Program-made: the position numbers and the translations under genes
Notes under the pieces: model-generated
Database searches by the model: none
Seen by the model: the letters and a program-made list of their open reading frames with translations, nothing else
Told to the model about the DNA's origin: nothing
NCBI GenBank assembly: GCA_945889315.1
Contig: CAMDBP010000007.1
Location: 1-62,743 of the forward strand
Source of the DNA: Chitinophaga pinensis
GTDB taxonomy: Bacteria; Bacteroidota; Bacteroidia; NS11-12g; UBA9320
Length of the DNA: 62,743 bases
Direction of reading: 5' to 3'
Shown: in pieces, positions 9,728-17,786 of the stretch
How the letters are laid out: every line of letters begins with the position of its first letter
Position numbering within the stretch: position 1 is the stretch's first letter

Positions 9728-11152
9728 TTGAAGCAATTAACCCCATATTTAGTGCTTTTGATGGCATTTTACCTTACTAACACTTCGTGTCGAAAGGATA
9801 AATTTAACCTAAACGATACCGTGAAAGTGAACGCCGACACGTTGTGGTTTGACACCGTATTTACGAAAGTAAGCCTCCAAAAACCACGATCAGTAACCAA
9901 ACAAATATTAGTACACAATCCGTACAATGAGAGTATTCGTACTTCTATCCAACTGGCAGGTGGCGCAAATTCTCACTTTAGGTTGAATGTGGATGGGGAG
10001 CCTGGTTACCGTTTTAATGATGTGGAAATACTGCCAAAAGACAGTATTTTTCTTTTTGTTGAAGTACATCCAGACCCAAATAACAATAGCCCTGATTTTA
10101 ATCCATTGATTATCAGAGATTCTATTATTTATACCACAAACGGTAAGGAAAGTAAGACCATGCTAATTGGCTGGGGGCAAGATGCTCATTATTTTTTTAG
10201 AGACAGTATAGATAAAGACACCACCTGGGCCAATGATAAACTACCCATTGTAGTTTACGGATATTTTTATGTTAAACCAGGAGCTAAACTTACGATAGCA
10301 AAAAACATGAAAATCCATTTTGCTCCAGCGAGTTGGCTTTTTGTGGAAGGTCAACTGGATATGAAAGGGACCAAAGATGAACCTATTATTATGCAGGGAG
10401 ATAGGCTACAACCAGCTTGGGAAGAAACAGCTGGCCAATGGGGCGGGATATGGATTAGCCACCCGAGTTACGGCAACCAAGTGGAGCACAGCATAATAAA
10501 GAATGGTACCGCAGGAATTTACTGTGATTCGAGTTCGGGTAAGGCGGGACAACCCAATGTTACCATCAAAAAAACGATGATACGCAATATGAGCGTGGAT
10601 GGCATTAGTGGGAAGGGAAGCACCATAGTGGTAGAAAACACCGTAAGTGTAAACTGTGGCAGATTTACCTTTTTTGGACAGAACGGCGGAGACTACTCCG
10701 TCAAAAACAGTACCTTTTATAGTACGACTACCTCAGGAAGACAAGATGAAACCTTTGTCTACCTTAATGTAAGGAGGGATGAACTAACGGGAGCTATTTT
10801 AGAACGCTATAATTTAAAATACCAATTTATCAATAATATCATTTACGGAACTAGAACAGACGGAGAGATATATGCAGACGTTGATTTTAACCCAACCTAT
10901 TTTGATCCTAGTTCCTATATAAACTATAATCTAATAAAAACGAAAAGGTCCTTTTTTGCCAATCCATTGTTTAACAATGTGATTGATAAAAACCCTAATT
11001 TTATGCAGATTGATAAATACAATTTTGACTTGGACACTACATCCGCGGCTAAGGACAAAGGCATTCTGCTCTCACCCCCTATACTAGATGATTATTATAA
11101 CAGACCTCGAAAAGGCAATCCAGATTTAGGTGCGTTCGAGAGTACGTTTTAA
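9728..11152 (+). CDS. Right-handed parallel beta-helix lipoprotein
   Basis: The product is 474 aa from a TTG start. This start gives a lipoprotein signal peptide (LVLLMAFYLTNTSC, modified cysteine C21), whereas the next methionine would truncate it. Residues about 30-150 are a beta-sandwich-like region (VSLQKPRSVTKQILVHNPYNE...) of the kind found before such helices. Residues about 165-470 are repeated short beta-strand turns (GAKLTIAKNMKIHFAP, VEHSIIKNGTAGIYCDSS, VTIKKTMIRNMSVDGI), ending in the common Bacteroidota tail RPRKGNPDLGAFE. It is presumably anchored in the outer membrane or the periplasm. The family is widespread in Bacteroidota, but its substrate or binding role is unknown. Its gene is convergent with the GT4 gene. 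Confidence 0.85.
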   Translation: MKQLTPYLVLLMAFYLTNTSCRKDKFNLNDTVKVNADTLWFDTVFTKVSLQKPRSVTKQILVHNPYNESIRTSIQLAGGANSHFRLNVDGEPGYRFNDVEILPKDSIFLFVEVHPDPNNNSPDFNPLIIRDSIIYTTNGKESKTMLIGWGQDAHYFFRDSIDKDTTWANDKLPIVVYGYFYVKPGAKLTIAKNMKIHFAPASWLFVEGQLDMKGTKDEPIIMQGDRLQPAWEETAGQWGGIWISHPSYGNQVEHSIIKNGTAGIYCDSSSGKAGQPNVTIKKTMIRNMSVDGISGKGSTIVVENTVSVNCGRFTFFGQNGGDYSVKNSTFYSTTTSGRQDETFVYLNVRRDELTGAILERYNLKYQFINNIIYGTRTDGEIYADVDFNPTYFDPSSYINYNLIKTKRSFFANPLFNNVIDKNPNFMQIDKYNFDLDTTSAAKDKGILLSPPILDDYYNRPRKGNPDLGAFESTF

Positions 11153-11167
11153 AATCTATTTATAGCC

Positions 11168-12304
11168 TCATAGATCTGCTACCTCAAGCAGTTTTTCGAT
11201 CATACTATCCCACGTAAAGCGTTCTCGCTCTACTTTTATATTGTCTACAAATGCAGCTTCTCTTTTGTTTTGATAAAAATCTAAGATAGCATCCGCTATT
11301 TCGGTAATGCTTATTGTGGTAACATAACCTACTTTTTGATTGGGAACAAGCTCTGCTAAGCCACCTACATTTGTAACTAACATTGACTTATTATAATAGT
11401 ATGCTATTTGAGTCACGCCGCTTTGTGTAGCTGTTTTATAGGTTTGCACAACCATATCTGCCGCACAGAAATAAGTACTCACCTCGCTATCTGGGATGAA
11501 ATTATTCACTTGAATGACAGCATCTTGCAGCGAATTTTCTTTAATAATAGCTTCATATTCGTCTGGCTTGTCATAATACTCTCCGGCGATGATCAGTTTT
11601 ATGCCTGCATCTTGAATTCGTTTGTCCGCAAATGCCTGGAGTAATATATCAAGTCCTTTGTATTTTCGAATAAAACCAAAAAAGAGCAGATACTTACCCG
11701 AAGCATCTAATTTTAGTTTAGTACGCGCAACTTGTTTGGTCATCTCAACTCCCAAGTTCTCGTACATGGGGTGGGGATTGTACACCGCAGCTTTACGAAT
11801 GTTAAATTTTTTCAAGTCTTCTAAAACAGACCTGCTCATAGTAACAAATCCGTCTGAGCATTTCAGGAAGTAGGATGTTAGCGGTTTATCTACAATATTC
11901 TTTTCATGCGGAATAATATTATCTGCGATTGTGACTATTTTAGTCTTTTTGTTTTGACGAATAAGCCGGCCTACAGTTCCTAAACAAGGCGCTATAAATG
12001 GTGTCCAATACCTAAAAATAACCAAGTCGGGTGCTTCTAACTGGACTTGCTTGCCCACGTTATACCAACTAATAGGGTTTATTGAATTAAGAGAAACTTC
12101 AATTGTTAAGTGTTCTGCCCTGGGTTCAGTCGCGTATTGAGATTTACCTGGAAATAGAAATGAAGGATATTGAAGACTAAAAGTGATAATTTTAACCTGA
12201 TGCCCTGCCTCCTGCAGTTTAGTTGCAAGCAATTCATTAAAAGTAGAAATCCCGCCACCACGCAGCGGGTATGCTGAACCTATTATGATGATGGATTTTT
12301 TCAA
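11168..12304 (-). CDS. Glycosyltransferase family 4/1 (GT-B fold)
   Basis: The product is 378 aa, the normal length of GT4-type retaining glycosyltransferases. The N-terminal Rossmann half begins IIIIGSAYPLRGGGISTFNELL (the GGG nucleotide/acceptor loop). The C-terminal donor-binding half contains LLFFGFIRKYKGLDILLQAF and VQTYKTATQSGVTQIAYYYNKSMLVTNVGGLAELV, where the E of the usual EX7E region appears in altered form (TATQSGVTQ). It probably adds a sugar to a lipid-linked glycan or exopolysaccharide. Last gene of a five-gene minus-strand operon; its start overlaps the end of the GT2 gene by 4 bases, implying translational coupling. Confidence 0.88.
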   Translation of the reverse strand: MKKSIIIIGSAYPLRGGGISTFNELLATKLQEAGHQVKIITFSLQYPSFLFPGKSQYATEPRAEHLTIEVSLNSINPISWYNVGKQVQLEAPDLVIFRYWTPFIAPCLGTVGRLIRQNKKTKIVTIADNIIPHEKNIVDKPLTSYFLKCSDGFVTMSRSVLEDLKKFNIRKAAVYNPHPMYENLGVEMTKQVARTKLKLDASGKYLLFFGFIRKYKGLDILLQAFADKRIQDAGIKLIIAGEYYDKPDEYEAIIKENSLQDAVIQVNNFIPDSEVSTYFCAADMVVQTYKTATQSGVTQIAYYYNKSMLVTNVGGLAELVPNQKVGYVTTISITEIADAILDFYQNKREAAFVDNIKVERERFTWDSMIEKLLEVADL

Positions 12305-13254
12305 AAGCCAATACGTTCAGAAATCTCATATTGATTTCTATTAGTAGCATTTCGACTAATCATTTCTGCTAAGAAGCCGCCCATAAACAACTGTGAACCC
12401 ACTATGAGCATGGTTAACGCCAAATAAAACAATGGATTATCTGCCACTAATGTGTGTCTCATCCCGTTTGCTAAGGCAATAAACTTTTGAATGAGCACAA
12501 ATGCCGTAAGACTAAAACCAAGTACGAACGCTACAGCGCCCCAAAAACCAAAAAAATGCATCGGTCTTTTTCCAAATTTAGACACAAAAATAATACTCAA
12601 TAAATCCAACGGACCTCGTACAAAACGGCTAAGGCCAAACTTAGTCGTGCCGTATTTACGTGATTGGTGCTGAACTACCTTCTCCCCTATTTTTTTATAT
12701 CCTGCTCTGTGCGCCATTACGGGGATATAGCGATGCATCTCTCCGTATACTTCTATACTTTTTACCACTTCATTTTTGTAAGCTTTTAGCCCACAATTAA
12801 AGTCATGTAAAAAAATACCACTCATTCTGCGGGTAGCCCAATTGTATAACTTAGTAGGGAGCGTCTTGGTAATGGGATCATACCTTTTTTGTTTCCAGCC
12901 GCTTACCAGATCAAAGCCTTCTTCCCAAAGCATTTTATGCATAGCTGGAAGTTCATCCGGGCTGTCTTGTAAGTCTGCGTCCATTGTAAATACAGAATCT
13001 CCTTGTGCCAATGCAAATCCTTCATTAAGTGCCGCCGACTTTCCATAGTTTCTTCGGAATTTAAGCCCTTTTACTTCCGAAAATGAATTTTTAAGCTGCT
13101 CGATAATACTCCAAGATTCGTCTGTGGAACCATCGTCAATAAAAATAACTTCATAGCTTAATTTATGCTCATCCATTACACGCTTTATCCAAGCATGCAA
13201 TTCAGGCAATGATTCTGCCTCATTCAGCAACGGTATAACAATAGAAATATCCAA
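12301..13254 (-). CDS. Glycosyltransferase family 2, polyprenyl-phosphate hexosyl/dolichyl-phosphate mannose synthase type
   Basis: The product is 317 aa. The GT-A domain begins ISIVIPLLNEAESL, with the nucleotide-binding DDGSTDES (40-47) and the metal-binding DADLQD (92-97). Two C-terminal membrane helices (about 235-260 and 275-300) match the GtrB/ArnC/DPMS type, which moves a sugar from a nucleotide donor to undecaprenyl phosphate. In Bacteroidota this family is often found next to DUF4199 and dihydroorotase genes, as here. It overlaps the GT4 gene by 4 bases, and 4 bases separate it from the DUF4199 gene. Confidence 0.92.
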   Translation of the reverse strand: MDISIVIPLLNEAESLPELHAWIKRVMDEHKLSYEVIFIDDGSTDESWSIIEQLKNSFSEVKGLKFRRNYGKSAALNEGFALAQGDSVFTMDADLQDSPDELPAMHKMLWEEGFDLVSGWKQKRYDPITKTLPTKLYNWATRRMSGIFLHDFNCGLKAYKNEVVKSIEVYGEMHRYIPVMAHRAGYKKIGEKVVQHQSRKYGTTKFGLSRFVRGPLDLLSIIFVSKFGKRPMHFFGFWGAVAFVLGFSLTAFVLIQKFIALANGMRHTLVADNPLFYLALTMLIVGSQLFMGGFLAEMISRNATNRNQYEISERIGF

Positions 13255-13258
13255 AATA

Positions 13259-13819
13259 CTATTCTATTATGAGACTATCCTTAGGCTCTTTATCGCGTTG
13301 TAATAAAGCAATGATAAGTGCAATTACGGCGTACCACAAAAGCCCACCACCTGTGGACTGAAGTTGAGCCATAAAGCCTTTTGGTTTATTCGCTTCTTGA
13401 GATCTGGCATCATCCATAGCTTTATCAATAGCATCTTGCGGTGCACCCATTTTTTCCATAAAAGCTTCTGTGCTATTTAATACCTCTTCCGCCATTTCAG
13501 CTTCCCAGTTTGTATCTATCAGATTTACAAACACTACATTAAAAGCTAAGGTAAGAACCGCAGCAACAACACCTGTAAAGAATGCAGCATTAAATGCTCT
13601 CCCGAATGAATAATAATTGAAATTTGGCTTACAGGCCTTAGCTCCCATTAGTAAAAAATAAATGGGCAGTGCTAGCATATTGACCACTATTAAAACCATC
13701 CAACCCCTTGGTTTGGCAAGAAATAAAGGATCAATTGCGTAAGTAATAAAGAAGATAAGCAGACCTATAATAGTCATCGTAACTCCTTGTTTTAAAGCGG
13801 GTTTGTAATGTTCTAACAT
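13259..13819 (-). CDS. DUF4199 family membrane protein
   Basis: The product is 186 aa with four predicted membrane helices (about 13-30, 40-58, 76-98 and 158-176) and a charged loop between helices 3 and 4 (about 100-150). The order of hydrophobic segments and the family's position between a GT2 and a dihydroorotase gene match DUF4199, a Bacteroidota family of unknown function. It lies 3 bases after the dihydroorotase stop and 4 bases before the GT2 start, so it is clearly part of the operon. A membrane partner role for the neighbouring glycosyltransferase is a guess. Confidence 0.82.
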   Translation of the reverse strand: MLEHYKPALKQGVTMTIIGLLIFFITYAIDPLFLAKPRGWMVLIVVNMLALPIYFLLMGAKACKPNFNYYSFGRAFNAAFFTGVVAAVLTLAFNVVFVNLIDTNWEAEMAEEVLNSTEAFMEKMGAPQDAIDKAMDDARSQEANKPKGFMAQLQSTGGGLLWYAVIALIIALLQRDKEPKDSLIIE

Positions 13820-13822
13820 TTT

Positions 13823-15091
13823 TTATTTATTTAAATGAGTGTGATTATTATTAAACACCGCAACTACTTTTCCTTTTAAGGTTTGGTTATATTGATGTGA
13901 ATTTTTAGACAACGATTTATTAGACGAAGCATCGAGTAGCCAAGTTGCTTTTGAATCAAATACCGTAAGATTGGCAACTGATCCCACCTCTATTTTAGGT
14001 GAATTCTCTTGAATGCAGGCATTAGCATTTGTGGTGAGTGCATTCACAAATAGAGATAGTTCAAGTTCTGAACTTAGATAGCGTATATACCAAACATAAA
14101 GTAACTGAAGCGTTAAGGCGCCATAATCGGCATAATCAAACTCCAATTCTTTATTCTCAATGTTTTGAGGAGCGTGATTGCTACAAATCGCATCTATGGT
14201 GCCATCTTTTACTCCTTGAATAAGTGCAAGTCGGTCCTCTTCTGTGCGCAGTGGCGGGTATAATTTAAAGTTTTCATCAAAGTTAAGTACTTCCTTATCG
14301 GTAAAACATAAATTAGCTATGGCTACGTCGCAACTGATTTGCAGACCTTCTTTTTTTGCATTTCTTATTATCTCAACCGATTCTTTACACGATATGGTAC
14401 TGAAATGCAATGGAGCATCGCAATACTTTGCTACCTCTATTTGCTCTTTAAGCTGTATATATTCTGCCAGTGCAGGGCTTGTTTTTAGTCCGGTATGAAC
14501 TGTTGTTTCACTTTCATTTACCATACCATGATGTTCTAGCGACTTATCACTTGGATGCGTCATAATTCTCCCGCCAAACGGTTTTACGTAAAGTAACGCT
14601 TTTTTCAGCAAGCCATTACTTACTTTATGATCTCCATTGGTAAAGGCAACGGCTCCAGCGGTGTGCATATCATAGAGTTCGGCTAGATTTTCCGGATTGT
14701 CTGTAGAGGACAAAACGCCGGTAGGTCTAATGTCTACCGTATGATTTTTTCCTGATTGTATAACATACTTCACCAGCGATTTGTCAGATATTACAGGTTC
14801 ACTATGTGGCAAGGTTACTATCTTAGTAAATCCTCCTGCACTAGCCGTGTCTAGCAAATGGGCCAGTGTATCTTTATGCTCATTACCTGGATCTGTAAGG
14901 TAACACCTGGTATCCACCCAGCCCGCACTAACGAAGATTTCTTCCCCGGTTATGTGTGTGGCATCGGATTTTATTCCCTTACCTATATCGGTTATGATAC
15001 CATCTGTTATTAGGATATCGATTGGAGTTAAATGATGTGCATGCCCATGTTGGATGAGCGTGGCATTGTGTATGAGGTATGATTTTGGCAC
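13823..15091 (-). CDS. Dihydroorotase-like amidohydrolase lacking catalytic residues (PyrC-like)
   Basis: The product is 422 aa with the full amidohydrolase/dihydroorotase outline: a beta-sandwich start (LIHNATLIQHGHAH...), a TIM barrel, and a C-terminal return (SPKIEVGSVANLTVFD). The residues that make a dihydroorotase active have changed. The metal-binding HxH of IDxHxHLREPG is R62-C-Y64 in VDTRCYLTDPG, and the catalytic aspartate of the DHAPH motif is N305 in SNHAPQ. It is thus probably a non-catalytic 'pseudo-dihydroorotase', perhaps a structural partner of aspartate transcarbamylase or something unrelated to pyrimidines. It follows the BatA-like gene by 6 bases and precedes DUF4199 by 3 bases. 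Automatic annotation would call it dihydroorotase (pyrC). Confidence 0.85.
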   Translation of the reverse strand: MPKSYLIHNATLIQHGHAHHLTPIDILITDGIITDIGKGIKSDATHITGEEIFVSAGWVDTRCYLTDPGNEHKDTLAHLLDTASAGGFTKIVTLPHSEPVISDKSLVKYVIQSGKNHTVDIRPTGVLSSTDNPENLAELYDMHTAGAVAFTNGDHKVSNGLLKKALLYVKPFGGRIMTHPSDKSLEHHGMVNESETTVHTGLKTSPALAEYIQLKEQIEVAKYCDAPLHFSTISCKESVEIIRNAKKEGLQISCDVAIANLCFTDKEVLNFDENFKLYPPLRTEEDRLALIQGVKDGTIDAICSNHAPQNIENKELEFDYADYGALTLQLLYVWYIRYLSSELELSLFVNALTTNANACIQENSPKIEVGSVANLTVFDSKATWLLDASSNKSLSKNSHQYNQTLKGKVVAVFNNNHTHLNK

Positions 15092-15097
15092 GCGTGG

Positions 15098-17101
15098 TTA
15101 TGATTTTAAGAATCTTAGCAAAAGTATCTCTATAAGCAGAAATATCAAACAAAGTAGTACGAAGAGTTTCCACAGCGGAGTTCCACTTTGGAGTTTGCCG
15201 GTTACATTCTTTATAGATGCTGAAGCAGTAGTCATAAAATTAAGTTTTGCTCCACCCCAAGAATCATATAATTCTTCCTTACTAGCATAACGCTGAATGG
15301 ACTCCTGCCTGCTTACGTTTAAAGCTACTTTCGCCTGCTCTATGTTATTTTTATCTCGCAGGCTGTACACACCTGCCTCGTTTAATTCATTATTAAGCCA
15401 AAACCGGTATCCGCCTTTGTTTAAAGCACTTTCTACGAGTACAGATTTAGTTGGTGACACCAATGATAGGGTATTATCTGCAGTACTTACTCCCTCAATA
15501 GGTATCGCATTTGTGCCAAACATTGGATAGGCTAGTTGTTGCTTTTCACTGCGGCTAAATGACATTTTGAGCATACTTAGCACGAACAACTCATGTTGTG
15601 CCATGTTGCTGTAGGCTTTATCCATGGGCATTGCAAATAGAAACACGCTTCCCGCTCCTAGTCTTCCCCGCAGCAGAACAGGCGAATTATCTTTTAACGA
15701 AAATATGGCCTGACTCACTGCCGAAACTTGAAGATTATAACATTCTATGACCTTGGGCAATACGCTATTTTGCGGTATTTTTTTATATACATCTTTGATA
15801 AAAGGGTGCTTTAAATCTTCTGGTTTAATCGTTATTCCTTTTTTAACCATAACACCATAACTCGCCATACCTAAGATACTGTTTACAGCACCGTAATTAC
15901 CAATTTGCTTTGTAGGAATGATGGCTACAACACCTCCTTTTTCGGCGAATTGTTTGAGCTGTTCTGATAGGCCACTTCCTATATCATGTAGTTCGTTTAT
16001 GATAATAAAATCAAACTTCGCAAAAGATGTATAGTCAACACTCCCTTCAGGTGCTGCCGTGAGTTTAAAAATAGGATCATTCTTAAAAATTTTAGCAATC
16101 GCAATGGATGCCTCACCTATTTGTAGTATGTTGATGTTAGGTTTTAGCTGTAAAGCAAAGTGATAGACGTTATCAAAAACTACAGGAACATCATTTACGC
16201 TAACATCTCCTTCAATCCAACCTTTTTGAGAGCTTGTAAAAGCAACGTCTATTATTTTGGTTTCCTTTGATTGCAGGCCAAAACTCTCTACACCTTGCTG
16301 CACTCCATTGATCTTGAGCACCAGTGTGGAAGATTCTATCACTTCATCTCCATTGTTTACGACCTTCACTCTTAGTTTTATAGGACTTTGTGGTTTTACA
16401 ACAGGCTCCTCAAGCCATACCGAATCGATACTTATATTTTGAAAATTCTCTGGAAGTGTTTTTACAATATGCAGCGATAAATTACTGTCAATCTTACTTT
16501 GTTCATCCTTTTTACGCTGCTGAAAATCACTTATGGCGAATGTATGCTGGGATGCATACCCTTCGTTATTATATTTAGTGCTTATTTTTTGGACTATCTT
16601 AGAAAAGTCGTTTGGATAATAAGAGATCGCCATGTCATCTACGAGTTTTATGGCATTTTCGGGAGTGTGCACTTGGCTTGCGTATGGACTGAGGTCATTA
16701 TTTAGAATTTGGATTTCCGCATCTGGAGATAAATTCTGTATAATTTCTCGCGCCGTAGTTTTGGCATTTTCAAACAGCTGACCATTCTCGCCATCGGCAC
16801 GCATACTTTCTGAATTATCAATATATATACTAACTAACTGCCTCCCCGATTGAGTTACGGCAGAAGGGAAAAAAGGTAAGGCAAAAGCTAAAACAAGAGC
16901 CGCCAATGCCGACATACGCGTTGCGAGAATTAGCCACTTTTTGATTTGCCTAGTCTTACTACTCTGTGTTTGAATCTCTTTAAGCATCGCTAAATTGCTA
17001 AAGATTACTTTTTTATACTGCCTAAAATTATACAAATGAATGATAAGCGGTATGGCTAATAGCAGTAATGCCCAAAGAAAAGTAGGATTTTGAAAATTCA
17101 T
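15098..17101 (-). CDS. BatA-domain membrane protein (aerotolerance-like)
   Basis: The product is about 667 aa. It opens with the BatA N-terminal module (NPTFLWALLLLAIPLIIHLYNFR, then a basic segment and a second helix at about 58-78). A periplasmic or extracytoplasmic region follows with a von Willebrand-like stretch (VSIYIDNSESM, DxS motif), a beta-rich middle and a GATase-like/DUF segment (about 320-450). It ends in a C-terminal membrane helix (LFVLLCLIFLLIEILLLRFL). The start is placed at ATG 17101 (MNFQNP...) because homologues begin at this point and a -7-like box TAACTTCG lies at 17116-17123; ATG 17113 is the longer alternative. First gene of the operon leading to the glycosyltransferases. 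The exact role is unknown. Confidence 0.85.
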   Translation of the reverse strand: MNFQNPTFLWALLLLAIPLIIHLYNFRQYKKVIFSNLAMLKEIQTQSSKTRQIKKWLILATRMSALAALVLAFALPFFPSAVTQSGRQLVSIYIDNSESMRADGENGQLFENAKTTAREIIQNLSPDAEIQILNNDLSPYASQVHTPENAIKLVDDMAISYYPNDFSKIVQKISTKYNNEGYASQHTFAISDFQQRKKDEQSKIDSNLSLHIVKTLPENFQNISIDSVWLEEPVVKPQSPIKLRVKVVNNGDEVIESSTLVLKINGVQQGVESFGLQSKETKIIDVAFTSSQKGWIEGDVSVNDVPVVFDNVYHFALQLKPNINILQIGEASIAIAKIFKNDPIFKLTAAPEGSVDYTSFAKFDFIIINELHDIGSGLSEQLKQFAEKGGVVAIIPTKQIGNYGAVNSILGMASYGVMVKKGITIKPEDLKHPFIKDVYKKIPQNSVLPKVIECYNLQVSAVSQAIFSLKDNSPVLLRGRLGAGSVFLFAMPMDKAYSNMAQHELFVLSMLKMSFSRSEKQQLAYPMFGTNAIPIEGVSTADNTLSLVSPTKSVLVESALNKGGYRFWLNNELNEAGVYSLRDKNNIEQAKVALNVSRQESIQRYASKEELYDSWGGAKLNFMTTASASIKNVTGKLQSGTPLWKLFVLLCLIFLLIEILLLRFLKS

Positions 17102-17115
17102 TTGCACAAACACTG

Positions 17116-17123
17116 CGAAGTTA
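17116..17123 (-). promoter_or_regulatory. -7 box variant before the BatA-dihydroorotase-GT operon
   Basis: The minus strand reads TAACTTCG (one mismatch to TAnnTTTG), 14 nt before the preferred ATG at 17101. A second copy of the same octamer lies at 17132-17139, so there may be two alternative or tandem start sites. Confidence 0.3.
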
Positions 17124-17180
17124 ACCTCACACGAAGTTACAAACGAATAAAATATTTAGACGCGTTGAGTTGGGGAACTC

Positions 17181-17750
17181 TTAGAGATTGGCTAAAAACT
17201 CTTGAAAGTCAATCGGCACTTGGTAATTAAACCCTATGTAATAATTGCATTGCAATTTAAATTGTACCGCATTTTTAGCATCTTTTTTTAACTCTATTAT
17301 TACGTTGCCATATCGCTGTGCATATTTCCCTTCTACAAATGTTGGTTTTGCTTTCAAAAAATAAAACCAAGATTCTTGAGTAGCACCGCTTATACGTTGC
17401 GCGGTATGTTTATTAGCATGCACGATGTAATCGTCTATCTGGAGTTGACTTTTTATGTAATCGATAAAGTAATGATGAATATCAAGATTAGGCTGTTGAC
17501 CTACTTTGATGATAATACCTGCGGCGTCTTGACGATTGATAACATAGGTAGAGATATTTTCATTTGCCGTTTTTGAAGCCTCCCATTCTGTTTGGAGATA
17601 GATAAGTAAATCATTTATCTTGGGGTAATTATGACACATATCATCCGCAAAACCTTCCTTGCGCTTAATTTCCTGAGCATACGAAAAATCCTCTTCTTGC
17701 AGCTGAGTAAATAATTTTTTAAAGTACAGTGGCATAAAACCTAATGTCAT
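17181..17750 (-). CDS. Protein of unknown function (189 aa)
   Basis: I do not recognise a family. The protein is soluble with no signal peptide, mixed alpha/beta, and rich in Lys, Gln and Tyr. Features are an N-terminal amphipathic segment (PLYFKKLFTQLQEEDFSYAQEI), a small-residue strand AAGIIIKVGQQP, the segment DYIKSQLQIDDYIVHA, and a C-terminal NYYIGFNYQVPIDFQEFL. A second possible start is ATG 17735 (MPLYFKK). It lies divergent from the GT2 fusion gene and upstream of the BatA operon, with about 80 bases between. Codon use resembles its neighbours and the frame is open throughout, so it is probably real. Confidence 0.65.
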   Translation of the reverse strand: MTLGFMPLYFKKLFTQLQEEDFSYAQEIKRKEGFADDMCHNYPKINDLLIYLQTEWEASKTANENISTYVINRQDAAGIIIKVGQQPNLDIHHYFIDYIKSQLQIDDYIVHANKHTAQRISGATQESWFYFLKAKPTFVEGKYAQRYGNVIIELKKDAKNAVQFKLQCNYYIGFNYQVPIDFQEFLANL

Positions 17751-17786
17751 ATAACACTTTTGATTTACGTATGTTTGCCATTTAGT

